NCBI GenBank assembly: GCA_043390165.1
Contig: DAWERM010000001.1
Span: forward strand, 62,001-126,000
Reading direction: 5' to 3'
DNA: 64,000 nt
Origin: Azoamicus viridis
Lineage (GTDB): Bacteria; Pseudomonadota; Gammaproteobacteria; UBA6186; Azoamicaceae
Shown here: positions 42,008 to 51,596 of the stretch, one piece after another
How the letters are laid out: every line of letters starts with the position of its first letter
Numbering within the stretch: the first letter of the stretch is position 1
Program-made: the position numbers and the translations under genes
Notes under the pieces: model-generated
The model's database searches: none
What the model saw: the letters and a program-made list of their open reading frames with translations, nothing else
Told to the model about the DNA's origin: nothing

Positions 42008-43252
42008 ATGATAGGACATGAAATTATAGGAGTCTTAATTTCTTTAGCTGCTATTGCTAGTTATATTAATTATCGATACGTTAAGTTACCTAAATCTATT
42101 GGTATTACTTCTATAACGTTATTTTTATCGTTAATAATAGTCATAGGAACTAAGCTTGGTTTAGATTTTAATAGTAAAAGCTTATTAGAAGGAATACGAT
42201 TTAACGAAACATTTTTACATGGGATGTTAAGTTTTTTGTTATTTGCTGGATCTTTACATATTAATGTTATAGAGTTATCAAGATATAAAACTTTAATTAC
42301 ATTGCTTGCTACTGTTAGTGTTCTGTTTTCTACTTTTTTTACAGGGTACACTATTTATAGTTTGACGCAATTTTTGTGTATAAATTTACCATTTTATTAT
42401 TGTTTTGTTTTTGGAGCATTAATTTCACCAACAGATCCTATAGCTGTTTTAGGAGTTTTAAAAACAGTTAGAGCTCCAAAGTCTTTGGAATTAAAAATAG
42501 CAGGTGAGGCGCTATTTAATGATGGTATGGGAATAGTTTTATTTTTTGTTGCGTTAGCTTTAGCTTCTGGTGAGCAAAAATCTTTATCTTTAGAAACAGT
42601 TTTCGTATATTTTGTTAGGCAAGGTATAGGCGGTTTGTTGCTTGGAGTGTTTGTTGGAATTATCTCTTCTAAATTATTAAGAAATATAAATGATGCTGAA
42701 GTTGCTATAATAATTACATTAGCTGTTGTTTCCGGAGGATATTCCTTAGCTCATTCTGTTGTTGATGTTTCTGGACCTATATGCATGGTTACAGCTGGTT
42801 TAGTTATAGGAAATTCTATAAAGCAAAGCAATATGACGGAGGAAACTTTACAGAGATTAACTGCTTTTTGGGAATTGCTTGATGAAGTTTTAAATGCTGT
42901 ATTGTTTGTTTTGATAGGATTAGAGTTTATAGGTATACAATTTAATTTGTATACTACAATTGCTGGTTTTGGAGCTATATTTGCAACTATAATTGCTAGA
43001 TGGATTAGTATTTTTATACCGGTTGTTTGTTTATCTCGTTTTAAAACACTTAATTTAGATTTGTTATATGTTTTAACATGGGGTGGGTTAAGAGGCGGAA
43101 TATCTATAGCATTAGCTTTAAGCGTTGAAGGTAAGTATCATGATTTTATTGTAGCTATTACATATGCTGTTGTAATATTTTCTATGATGGTACAAGGAGT
43201 TACTATAGCTTCTTTGGTAAAGAGATTTATGCGTAGGAAAAATTACAGGTAG
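42008..43252 (+). CDS. Cation/proton antiporter, CPA1 (NhaP-like)
   Basis: A 414-residue membrane protein with about 12 helices of the CPA1 Na+(K+)/H+ exchanger family. Diagnostic stretches are FGALISPTDPIAVLGVLKT near 138 and GEALFNDGMGIVLFF near 166, holding the ion-binding Asp pair (PTDP and FND), plus LTWGGLRGGISIALALS near 360. Likely job: pH and Na+ balance of the endosymbiont. It has a CAGGAAAA ribosome site. The 285 bases before it hold no gene that I can see. Which cation it moves cannot be told. Confidence 0.9.
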   Translation: MIGHEIIGVLISLAAIASYINYRYVKLPKSIGITSITLFLSLIIVIGTKLGLDFNSKSLLEGIRFNETFLHGMLSFLLFAGSLHINVIELSRYKTLITLLATVSVLFSTFFTGYTIYSLTQFLCINLPFYYCFVFGALISPTDPIAVLGVLKTVRAPKSLELKIAGEALFNDGMGIVLFFVALALASGEQKSLSLETVFVYFVRQGIGGLLLGVFVGIISSKLLRNINDAEVAIIITLAVVSGGYSLAHSVVDVSGPICMVTAGLVIGNSIKQSNMTEETLQRLTAFWELLDEVLNAVLFVLIGLEFIGIQFNLYTTIAGFGAIFATIIARWISIFIPVVCLSRFKTLNLDLLYVLTWGGLRGGISIALALSVEGKYHDFIVAITYAVVIFSMMVQGVTIASLVKRFMRRKNYR

Positions 43253-43376
43253 TCTTAGATTATTTGTATGTTATTTAAAATTAATAATTTATTTATGTAT
43301 CTATTTAAAATTAAATGATAATATATGTCATTTTTAAATTTTATTGTTGTTGGTTTATTTCAAATTAGTTAATTTT

Positions 43377-44762
43377 ATGTCTAAAACATTTAAAAAAATC
43401 GGTGTTATTCAATTGTCGTTATTGTCTATTTCAGCGATAATAAGTTTGAGAAGTTTACCAATGTTTGCTGAAGTTGGTTTTTCTATAATCTTTTTTCTGG
43501 GCATAGCATCGATTTGTTTTTTCATGCCGGTTGGTATGGCAATTGCAGAATTAAGTACAACATGGCCAACTAATGGTGGTTGTTATTCATGGATAAAGAA
43601 TGCATATGGAAGGTCTTGGGCATTGTTTGTATTGTGGGCTTATTGGATGGAAAGTATAATATGGTTTCCTACAGTATTGATATTTATTGTAGCTATGCTA
43701 GCACATGTATTGTCTCCGGTTTATCAAAACTTAGATAGTAATAATTTATTTTTAATTTCTGGCATAGTAATTGTCTTTTGGTTACTAACTTTTATCAATT
43801 TTTATGGAATAAGATTTTCAGCTATGATTAGTTCTGTTGGTGTTTTTGTAGGAACAGTTATTCCATTAATTTTGATTATTTTTTTTGGTATTTTTTGGTT
43901 ATTTTCTGGAGAATCTTTAAGTATTGATTTTAATTTAAAAAGTTTATTTCCAGAGTTTAGTATTAGCAATATGGTATTTTTTTCTGGAGTTTTGTTAGGA
44001 ATATCAGGTATTGAAGTTGTTTCTTTTCATATAAATGATATGGATAAGCCAGAGGTTAATTTTGTAAAAGTTTTATTAATTTCTTCTGTTTTTATATTGA
44101 TTGTTTATGTTTTAGGATCTTTATCTATAGCGATAGTTGTTCAAAAGTCTGAAATATGTTTAGCATCAGGTATTATCCAAGCGTTAAAAGTATTTTTTTT
44201 AAAGATTAATATACCGCTCATAATTCCATTTTTAGCTTTATTGTTGTTGGTAGGTTCTTTGTCAGGCATGAATACCTGGATTATAGCTCCAGCAAGAGGT
44301 TTATTAGTAGCAGCAGAAGATGGCATGTTGCCTCATTTTATGAGATATGTAAATAAAAATGACGTACCTGTGGTATTACTTATAATTCAAGCAGTTGTAG
44401 GAAGTGCTTTATCTGTATTTTTTTTTATTTATATAAATAGTGTTAATGGTTTAATATGGGTTTTTGTTTGTTTATCATTTCAATTTGCTTCATTTTTATA
44501 TATTATGATATTTTTTACAGTTATAAAACTTAGAAAGAAATATCCTGACATTTACAGGCCATATAGAGTTCCATTTTTAAAATTTATAGCTACTTTAGGT
44601 ATAGCTTCATGTACTTTTGCATTTTTTATTTCTTATGTACAGCCATCACATATTGATGTTTCTGAAAAAAGTTTTTATTTTTTACTATTATTATTGATAT
44701 TTACTTCATTAATGATTCCATCATTAATTTTTATATTTTTTGATAAAATTAAAAAACGATAA
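43377..44762 (+). CDS. APC-superfamily amino acid antiporter (GadC-like)
   Basis: A 461-residue transporter with about 12 hydrophobic helices. MPVGMAIAELSTTWPTNGGCYSW near 55 and GSLSGMNTWIIAPARGLLVAAEDGMLP near 295 are typical of the glutamate/GABA-type (GadC, AaxC) branch of APC transporters, which are antiporters. Many obligate intracellular bacteria use such carriers to take amino acids from the host. Start ATG 43377 is preferred over an in-frame upstream TTG at 43344. Substrate not predictable. Confidence 0.88.
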   Translation: MSKTFKKIGVIQLSLLSISAIISLRSLPMFAEVGFSIIFFLGIASICFFMPVGMAIAELSTTWPTNGGCYSWIKNAYGRSWALFVLWAYWMESIIWFPTVLIFIVAMLAHVLSPVYQNLDSNNLFLISGIVIVFWLLTFINFYGIRFSAMISSVGVFVGTVIPLILIIFFGIFWLFSGESLSIDFNLKSLFPEFSISNMVFFSGVLLGISGIEVVSFHINDMDKPEVNFVKVLLISSVFILIVYVLGSLSIAIVVQKSEICLASGIIQALKVFFLKINIPLIIPFLALLLLVGSLSGMNTWIIAPARGLLVAAEDGMLPHFMRYVNKNDVPVVLLIIQAVVGSALSVFFFIYINSVNGLIWVFVCLSFQFASFLYIMIFFTVIKLRKKYPDIYRPYRVPFLKFIATLGIASCTFAFFISYVQPSHIDVSEKSFYFLLLLLIFTSLMIPSLIFIFFDKIKKR

Positions 44763-44770
44763 TGATGTTT

Positions 44771-47500
44771 TTACGTTGGGTCTGTGTATTTTTTTAATTC
44801 TTCTATAAATTTTTTTAATTTTAATTTTTTTTCAAGAATAATTGTATTGTTTGCTTTTTGTAAAAAAAATTTATTATTTAATGTAGATTTTATGTTTTCA
44901 ATATTTTGTTCTATTTTGTTTTGTTTAATAATATTAGTATTGGATAATGTATTTTTTTTTACGGTTCTTTTGAACGTAATGATTTTTATTTCATTAATTG
45001 TATTTACAATTGTATTTTCTATTTGTTTATTTTCCACTTTAATATTTATATATTTAAAATTAAACAACTTTAAAAGCAATGGTTTTATGTTTTCCAAATA
45101 ATTTATATTAGTTTTATTTATATTTTCTATTAGTATATTATTGCTTAAATCTTTATTTATATTATCTTTTTTAATTTTTCTTATTATTGTTGACATATTT
45201 TTAAGAAATATTATTATTTTTTCACTTGTTTTGTTTATAAGTGATTTATTTAATGATGGAAATTTTTCTACCATTATAGAGTTAAAATTGTTATTTTTTT
45301 TTATGTTTATGGTTTGCCAAATTTCTTCTGTTATATATGGCATTATAGGATGTAATGTTTTTAAAATTTCTCTGAAAATATTATTTAATGTTTTTTTTGT
45401 CTGATTTTTATAGAATTTATTTTTTAATAAAACTTTAGTGAATTCTATATACCAGTTGCAATATTCATCCCATACAAATTTGTATAAAGTTTCACTGAGT
45501 AAAATGAAATTTTTACGTTTTATATTTATTAGTATTGTTTCTTTAGTTCTTTCCCAATTTGATGTTATCCATTTATCAAATATTGATAGTTTATTTTTAG
45601 TTTTATATTTTTTATAATTATCATTATTTAGTTTTAAATAAATTCCAGCATTCCATAGTTTATTGCAAAAATTTTTGTAGCTTTTTATTTTTTTAAAATC
45701 TAATTTTATTGATATATTATCAGTTGCTATAGAGCAAAATGTAAATCTTAATGCATCCGCACCATATGATTCTATGCCTTGTGGAAATTGGTTTTTTGTA
45801 GAGTCTATTATTTGTTTTTTAATTTGAGGCTGCATTAAATTTAAGGTTCTTTTGTTTATTAAGTCTTCATAGTTGATTCCATTTATTATATCTAGTGGGT
45901 CTAATACATTTCCTTTAGTTTTTGACATTTTATTACCTTGATTATCTCTTATTAATCCATGTATATATATTTCTTTAAATGGAATTTGATTTGTAAATTT
46001 AATTCCAAACATTATCATTCTAATGGCCCAAAAAAATATAATATCAAATCCTGTTATTAAAATATCTGTTGGATAAAAATTACTTAGTTCTTTCGTTTTA
46101 TATGGCCATCCAAGGCTTGCGAATGGCCATAAAGCTGATGAGAACCATGTATCTAAAATATCTTTATCTTGGTTAAGTTTTAATGTATTTTTTAATTTGT
46201 ATTTTTTTCGTATTGATATTTCATTTTCTCCTGTGTACATATTGTTGTTTAAATCATACCATATTGGTATTTTATGCCCCCACCATATTTGTCTGCTTAT
46301 GCACCAATCTTTTATGTTATCAATCCATGTTAAGAATACTTTTTTCCATTTATACGGATATATTTTTATTTTTTTTTTTTCTATTGCTTCTTTTACAGGA
46401 ATTATTAATGGCTTTACTTTAACATACCATTGTTCTGTTACTAATGGTTCTATTATGCTATTACTTCTGTCTCCTCTTGGTATATTACATTCATAATCTT
46501 CCATTTTTTCTATCAAATTTAATTTTTGTAAATCTTCTACTACTAGTTTTCTTGCTTCGGTTACCGTTAAATTGTTGTATTTTTGTGGAGAATTGTTATT
46601 TAATTTTGCATCGTGTGTTAAAATATTTATTATTTTTAAGTTATGTTTTTTCCCAATTTCAAAATCTTTATAGTCATGTGCAGGCGTTATTTTAACACAG
46701 CCAGTTCCAAAATTTATATTTATATCATCGTCTTCTATTATTGGTATATTTTTGTTAACTATGGGAATTACTACTGTTTTATTTGTTAAGTTTTTGTACC
46801 TGTTATCTTTTGGATTGATAGCGATACAAACGTCTCCAAAAATTGTTTCAGGTCGTGTTGTAGCTATTGTTAAATATTCTGATATATTATTAGAAAATTT
46901 ATATTTTATGTAGTATAACGGAACTGTCTCTTTTTTATAGATAGTTTCTAGGTCTGATATTGCTGTTTTTAATGTTGGATCCCAATTTACAATTTTGTTA
47001 CTTTTATATATTAGCTTTTCTTCGTATAATTTTATAAAAGCAGTTGTTACAGCTTTTGAGAAGTTTTTGTCTAGTGTAAATCGTTGTGATTTCCAATTTA
47101 ATGAACATCCTAAAGTTTTAAGTTGATTATTTATATTTTCTATGGAATGTTTTTTCCAGTTATCAGCATATTTGTAAAGTGCTTTTATATCAATATTTTC
47201 TTTTTTTACGGTTGTTATTTTTAAGTTTTGTTCTATTAGCATTTGAGTTGCTATTCCAGCATGATCTGTGCCCATTTTCCATAATGTGGAGTATTCAGTC
47301 ATTCTTTTATATCTTATTAAAATATCCATTAATGTGCATTGGAATGCATGGCCCATGTGTAAATTTCCTGTTATATTTGGAGGTGGTATTGTTATACAAT
47401 ATTTTTTTTTAAATTTATAGTTGGGAGAAAAATATTTTTTATTTTCCCAGTGTGAGTATAATATGGATTTTTTGCTTTCAGGATTATATTTTTCGAACAT
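44771..47500 (-). CDS. valS: Valyl-tRNA synthetase
   Basis: ValRS charges tRNA-Val and edits threonine. The 909-residue protein has the class I motif PPPNITGNLHMGHAF (HIGH box near residue 45), the editing-domain region TTRPETIFGDVCIAI, GTGCVKITPAHDYKDFE, WFSSALWPFASLGWP and the KMSKS loop in NKMSKTKGNVLDPLD near 533. The C-terminal coiled coil is present (LEKKLKLKKFIEELKKY). Near full length (E. coli 951). It is convergent with the GadC-like gene and divergent from the ribosomal superoperon. Confidence 0.97.
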   Translation of the reverse strand: MFEKYNPESKKSILYSHWENKKYFSPNYKFKKKYCITIPPPNITGNLHMGHAFQCTLMDILIRYKRMTEYSTLWKMGTDHAGIATQMLIEQNLKITTVKKENIDIKALYKYADNWKKHSIENINNQLKTLGCSLNWKSQRFTLDKNFSKAVTTAFIKLYEEKLIYKSNKIVNWDPTLKTAISDLETIYKKETVPLYYIKYKFSNNISEYLTIATTRPETIFGDVCIAINPKDNRYKNLTNKTVVIPIVNKNIPIIEDDDININFGTGCVKITPAHDYKDFEIGKKHNLKIINILTHDAKLNNNSPQKYNNLTVTEARKLVVEDLQKLNLIEKMEDYECNIPRGDRSNSIIEPLVTEQWYVKVKPLIIPVKEAIEKKKIKIYPYKWKKVFLTWIDNIKDWCISRQIWWGHKIPIWYDLNNNMYTGENEISIRKKYKLKNTLKLNQDKDILDTWFSSALWPFASLGWPYKTKELSNFYPTDILITGFDIIFFWAIRMIMFGIKFTNQIPFKEIYIHGLIRDNQGNKMSKTKGNVLDPLDIINGINYEDLINKRTLNLMQPQIKKQIIDSTKNQFPQGIESYGADALRFTFCSIATDNISIKLDFKKIKSYKNFCNKLWNAGIYLKLNNDNYKKYKTKNKLSIFDKWITSNWERTKETILINIKRKNFILLSETLYKFVWDEYCNWYIEFTKVLLKNKFYKNQTKKTLNNIFREILKTLHPIMPYITEEIWQTINIKKNNNFNSIMVEKFPSLNKSLINKTSEKIIIFLKNMSTIIRKIKKDNINKDLSNNILIENINKTNINYLENIKPLLLKLFNFKYINIKVENKQIENTIVNTINEIKIITFKRTVKKNTLSNTNIIKQNKIEQNIENIKSTLNNKFFLQKANNTIILEKKLKLKKFIEELKKYTDPT

Positions 47501-47654
47501 ATATATTATTTAGATTTTTTTACGTATTTTAATATTAGCATATTTGTTCATAGTTTTGTGTAAGAAAGATTAACTTAATAACTACATTTTATTCATGTTA
47601 TTACAAGTGCTTTTGTATTAAAATTTTTTTAAATGTATTGCATAATTTTTTGTT

Positions 47655-47681
47655 AATATTATAAATTTAATTTATAATATT
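47655..47681. repeat. Perfect 13-bp inverted repeat, AT-only
   Basis: Arms aatattataaatt (47655-47667) and aatttataatatt (47669-47681) flank a single T. The symmetry is complete over 27 bases. Lying between divergent genes it is not in a terminator position for either; it could be an operator or melting site, or chance in AT-rich DNA. Confidence 0.55.
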
Positions 47682-48122
47682 TTTGTATTAAGTATAAAGT
47701 TTTTATTTTTTTAATAAAGTTATGATATACATAAAATGTTTGTGTATTATTTGGAATAGTTGTAGTTATGTTTTTTGCAAAGTTTTAGTTTTATTTATAA
47801 GTAGATTTTTGGTTTTAGTAAATGAAATTTGCTAATTATTTTTCTATTTATTGTCTAAGTAATATGTTTTTTTGTGTAGGTAATAATTTTATGTTATATC
47901 ATAGTGGTGTTTCGTTTATATAAATTTACTTTTAAGTTGTATTTAGGATTGTACTATTAGATTTTATTTAAAGGTGGTAATTGCATTTTATTTTTTTAGA
48001 AGTTTACAGAAGTTGTTATAGGGTTTTGCATATTAAAATAGTTGTGAATTTATTTTAGATTTAATATTTTTATTCTATATAATTAGGTAATTAATATTTT
48101 TTTTTGTTATAATAATAACCAA

Positions 48123-48149
48123 TTGACAGATAAGTTATATTATTATAAC
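48123..48149 (+). promoter_or_regulatory. Sigma-70-type promoter of the str-S10 superoperon
   Basis: A perfect -35 TTGACA at 48123-48128 and a -10-like TATAAC at 48144-48149 with 15-base spacing, about 50 bases upstream of rpsL. The spacing is one to two bases short of optimal. It is the clearest promoter I could find in the window and stands where a strong ribosomal promoter is expected. Confidence 0.55.
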
Positions 48150-48199
48150 ATCTAGTTTTTAAGATTTAGTACTATTTTGTAAGGATTGTTGAACGTTGT

Positions 48200-48577
48200 A
48201 TGTCCACTATAAATCAATTAGTTAGAAAAGGTAGAGTTAAAGTTAAATATAGAAGCAAAGTTCCAGCTTTAAAAGGCAATCCTCAGACAAGAGGAGTGTG
48301 TTTAAAGGTTTATACTACTAAACCAAAGAAGCCTAACTCTGCTTTGAGAAAGGTTTGTAGAGTAAAATTGGCAACTGGATATGAGGTTACTGCTTATATA
48401 CAAGGTGTTGGGCATTCTTTGCAGGAACATTCAATTGTTCTCGTTCGAGGTGGTAGGGTTAAAGATTTACCAGGTGTTCGTTATAAAGTAGTTAGAGGAG
48501 CTTTAGATTCAACAGGTGTTGAAGGTCGCAAGAGATCTCGCTCTAAGTATGGTACAAAAAAAATTATTAATAAATAG
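48200..48577 (+). CDS. rpsL: 30S ribosomal protein S12
   Basis: S12 sits at the decoding centre. The 125-residue protein has VYTTKPKKPNSALRKVCRVKL, with the lysine and proline known from streptomycin mutants, and VLVRGGRVKDLPGVRYKVVRGALD with the conserved Asp that can be methylthiolated. Wild-type lysine at position 43 region suggests streptomycin sensitivity. First gene of the superoperon; rpsG follows 15 bases later. Confidence 0.98.
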   Translation: MSTINQLVRKGRVKVKYRSKVPALKGNPQTRGVCLKVYTTKPKKPNSALRKVCRVKLATGYEVTAYIQGVGHSLQEHSIVLVRGGRVKDLPGVRYKVVRGALDSTGVEGRKRSRSKYGTKKIINK

Positions 48578-48592
48578 TGATAGGAATACAAA

Positions 48593-49090
48593 ATGCCAAG
48601 AAAGAAGAAAGTTTCTAAGATTATGATAAAACCTGATCTTATTTTTAATAGTTTGTTATTGTCTAAGTTTGTTAATTATATAATGGTTTGTGGTAAGAAG
48701 TCTTTAGCAGAAAATATAGTGTATAAGGCTTTAGAAATTGTAAAAGATAAAACTAAAGTAGATCCGATTGTTGTTTTTGAAAAAGCGTTGGAACATATAA
48801 AGCCTATAGTAGAAGTTAGATCTAGAAGAGTAGGTGGAGCAACTTATCAAGTTCCTGTTGAAGTTAAACCTAAAAGAGCTATAACATTAGCTATGAGATG
48901 GTTGGTTGGGTCGTCTCGTATTAGAAATGAAAAAAATATGATTTTAAAGTTAGCTTTTGAGATTATTGAGGCAGCTGATGATAATCATTCTATTGGCAAT
49001 AGCATTGGTAAGGGTGGAGCTGTTAAAAAAAGGGAGGATACTCATCGTATGGCTGAGGCTAATAGAGCTTTTGCACATTATAGATGGTAG
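48593..49090 (+). CDS. rpsG: 30S ribosomal protein S7
   Basis: S7 nucleates assembly of the 30S head and lies by the E site. The 165-residue protein starts MPRKKKV and has NIKPIVEVRSRRVGGATYQVPVEV-type sequence (HIKPIVEVRSRRVGGATYQ) near 65-80 and KREDTHRMAEANRAFAHYRW at the C-terminus, the E. coli K-strain-like hallmark. Six bases before fusA, as in the str operon. Confidence 0.98.
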   Translation: MPRKKKVSKIMIKPDLIFNSLLLSKFVNYIMVCGKKSLAENIVYKALEIVKDKTKVDPIVVFEKALEHIKPIVEVRSRRVGGATYQVPVEVKPKRAITLAMRWLVGSSRIRNEKNMILKLAFEIIEAADDNHSIGNSIGKGGAVKKREDTHRMAEANRAFAHYRW

Positions 49091-49096
49091 TATTTT

Positions 49097-51184
49097 ATGT
49101 CCAGAGAGATTGAACTTATAAGGTATAGGAATATTGGGATAACAGCGCATATAGATGCAGGGAAAACAACAACAACAGAGAGAATTTTGTTTTACACAGG
49201 AGTTTCTCATAAGATAGGTGAGGTTCATGATGGTTCGGCTGTTATGGATTGGATGGAGCAAGAGCAAGAGAGAGGCATAACAATAACGTCTGCTGCAACT
49301 ACATGTTATTGGCATGGCAGTTCTAAACAGTTTTCTAAGCATAGAATTAATATAATAGATACTCCTGGTCATGTGGATTTTACAATTGAGGTTGAACGTT
49401 CTTTAAGAGTTTTAGATGGGGCAGTTGGCGTTTTTTGTGCTGTAGGTGGGGTTGAGCCTCAATCAGAAACTGTTTGGAGACAAGCTAACAAGTATAAAGT
49501 TCCTAGAGTTGCTTTTGTTAATAAAATGGATAGACCTGGAGCTGATTTTTTTAGTGTTTTGAAACAAATGAAAGAAAAGTTAAATTCAGTTGCTGTTCCT
49601 ATACAAATTCCTTATTTTAAGGATGATAATTTTTTAGGAATAATTGATTTGATTGAAATGAAATTGATTATTTGGGATGAAGAAGATTATGGAACTAAAT
49701 TTAATTTTTTTCCAATTCCTGAAGATAGAATGGATTTGGTTAGTAAATATAGAGAGCTTATTTTAGAAGTTGTTGCTGAAACCTCAGAGTCTCTTATGAG
49801 TAGGTTTTTAAATAATGAAGCTTTTACAATTGATGAAATATATAGTGGATTGAGGATAAAGGTTATAAACAATGATATTGTAGTTGTTACTTGTGGATCT
49901 GCTTTTAAAAATAAAGGAGTTCAAATTCTATTAGATTCTATTATTAGATATTTGCCATCGCCTGTAGATTTGGTATCGATAAAAGGTATTTCTAATAATA
50001 CGGATGTTACTGTAGATATTTCTGATAAAAGTATTTTTGTTGCATTAGCTTTTAAGATAGCCACTGATCCATTTGTTGGTACTTTAACTTATATAAGAGT
50101 TTATTCTGGATTTATAAATGCTGGAGATTTTGTCTATAATAGTAGTAAAAGTAAAAAAGAAAGATTTGGAAGAATTTTATTAATGCATGCAAATACCAGA
50201 GAAGAAATAAAGTCAATTAGATCAGGTGATATTGCTGCAGTTATCGGGTTGAAATATACGTCTACGGGAGATACTTTTTGTACTTTAGATAACAGTATCG
50301 TTTTAGAAAAAATGACATTTCCTGAGCCTGTTATATCTATTTCTGTTGAACCTAAAACAAAAAATGATCAAGAAAAGATGGGTGTTGCGTTAAGAAAACT
50401 TATGCAAGAAGATCCTTCTTTTAGAGTGTCTGTTGATGTTGAATCTTCTCAGACAATAGTCTCTGGAATGGGCGAGTTGCATTTGGAAATAATAATTGAT
50501 AGGCTAAAGAGAGAATTTAGCGTGGAGTCTAATACAGGAAGACCTCAAGTAGCTTATAGGGAAACTGTAACTAAGGTTGTTGAGCAAGAGGGTAAATACA
50601 TTCGCCAATCTGGTGGAAGAGGACAGTATGGACATGTCGTTATGAGAATTGAGCCTTTAAAACCTGGATCTGGCTTTAAATTTGAGAGTGCAATAGTTGG
50701 TGGAGTTATACCTAAAGAGTATATACCAGCTGTAAGAAAGGGAGTATTTGAACAAATTCAAAATGGAGTTTTAGCTGGATATCCCATGGTTGATGTTATG
50801 GTAACTTTATTAGATGGGTCTTTCCATGAAGTTGATTCTAGTGAAATGGCATTTAAGAATGCTGCTTCAAGAGGATTTAAAGAAGGAGCGTTAAAAGCTA
50901 ATGTAATTTTATTGGAACCAATTATGAATGTTGATGTTATAGTTCCTGATGATTATATAGGTAGTGTTATAGGTGATTTAAATAAAAGAAGAGGTGTAAT
51001 ACATGGAGTTGAAGATGTAGCTGCGGCTAAGAATATTAAAGCAAATGTTCCTCTTTCTGAAATGTTTGGGTATGCTACTGTTTTACGGTCTATAACTCAA
51101 GGTAGAGCTGTATATAATATGGAATTCGTTAAGTATTTACCTGTACCAGAAAGTGTATCTAAAGATGTTGTTAAGAAAAGATAG
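49097..51184 (+). CDS. fusA: Elongation factor G
   Basis: EF-G drives translocation. The 695-residue protein has the GTPase motifs GITAHIDAGKTTTTERIL near 12, the G2 loop RGITITSAAT, IIDTPGHVDFTIEVERSL and VAFVNKMDRPGADF, then domains II-V with SGMGELHLEIIIDRL near 455 and RGRAVYNMEF near the C-terminus. Full length (E. coli 704). The usual next gene, tuf, is absent: an 85-base spacer leads straight to rpsJ. Confidence 0.98.
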   Translation: MSREIELIRYRNIGITAHIDAGKTTTTERILFYTGVSHKIGEVHDGSAVMDWMEQEQERGITITSAATTCYWHGSSKQFSKHRINIIDTPGHVDFTIEVERSLRVLDGAVGVFCAVGGVEPQSETVWRQANKYKVPRVAFVNKMDRPGADFFSVLKQMKEKLNSVAVPIQIPYFKDDNFLGIIDLIEMKLIIWDEEDYGTKFNFFPIPEDRMDLVSKYRELILEVVAETSESLMSRFLNNEAFTIDEIYSGLRIKVINNDIVVVTCGSAFKNKGVQILLDSIIRYLPSPVDLVSIKGISNNTDVTVDISDKSIFVALAFKIATDPFVGTLTYIRVYSGFINAGDFVYNSSKSKKERFGRILLMHANTREEIKSIRSGDIAAVIGLKYTSTGDTFCTLDNSIVLEKMTFPEPVISISVEPKTKNDQEKMGVALRKLMQEDPSFRVSVDVESSQTIVSGMGELHLEIIIDRLKREFSVESNTGRPQVAYRETVTKVVEQEGKYIRQSGGRGQYGHVVMRIEPLKPGSGFKFESAIVGGVIPKEYIPAVRKGVFEQIQNGVLAGYPMVDVMVTLLDGSFHEVDSSEMAFKNAASRGFKEGALKANVILLEPIMNVDVIVPDDYIGSVIGDLNKRRGVIHGVEDVAAAKNIKANVPLSEMFGYATVLRSITQGRAVYNMEFVKYLPVPESVSKDVVKKR

Positions 51185-51269
51185 TTATAAATGTTTTATT
51201 GTTTATAAAATTAATTAAATATAAATTTTATAGTTTATAGTATTATACTTTTGTATATATAAGGTGTGA

Positions 51270-51587
51270 ATGTCAAATCGTAATCAAATTATAAGAATAA
51301 AATTAAAATCATATGATCATAAGGTCATAGATCAATCTACTAGGGAAATTGTTGATACGGCTAAAAGGACAGGAGCAAGAATAAATGGTCCAATACCGCT
51401 TCCTACTCATATAGAGCGTTTTACAATTTTGACTTCTCCTCATGTAGATAAAAATGCGAGAGATCAGTATGAAATTAGAACATACAAACGGTTGATCGTT
51501 ATTGTTGAACCAACAGATAAGACTGTTAATGCATTGATGAAATTGGATTTATCTGCAGGTGTTGATATTAAAATTTCAGTTACGTAG
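51270..51587 (+). CDS. rpsJ: 30S ribosomal protein S10
   Basis: S10 is a 30S head protein and the NusE antitermination factor. The 105-residue protein has IRIKLKSYDHKVIDQSTREIVDTAKRTG-type start and GPIPLPTHIERFTILTSPHVDKNARDQYE. The ribosome site is AAGGTG at 51261-51266. It opens the S10 block. The 85 bases upstream may hold a secondary promoter (TATACT, TATATA), since the long S10 leader of E. coli that binds L4 is not present. Confidence 0.98.
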   Translation: MSNRNQIIRIKLKSYDHKVIDQSTREIVDTAKRTGARINGPIPLPTHIERFTILTSPHVDKNARDQYEIRTYKRLIVIVEPTDKTVNALMKLDLSAGVDIKISVT

Positions 51588-51596
51588 AGGGTTTTT

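Larger units (their letters stand above)
47501..48199. other. 699-base non-coding region between valS and rpsL
   Basis: The longest gene-free stretch. It separates divergent valS (-) and rpsL (+). No frame with recognisable homology, no tRNA and no DnaA box was seen. It contains a perfect AT-only inverted repeat (47655-47681) and, near its right end, a TTGACA-type promoter for the ribosomal operon. In a genome with mostly 0-50 base spacers, such a gap suggests regulatory DNA or an eroded gene. Confidence 0.6.
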
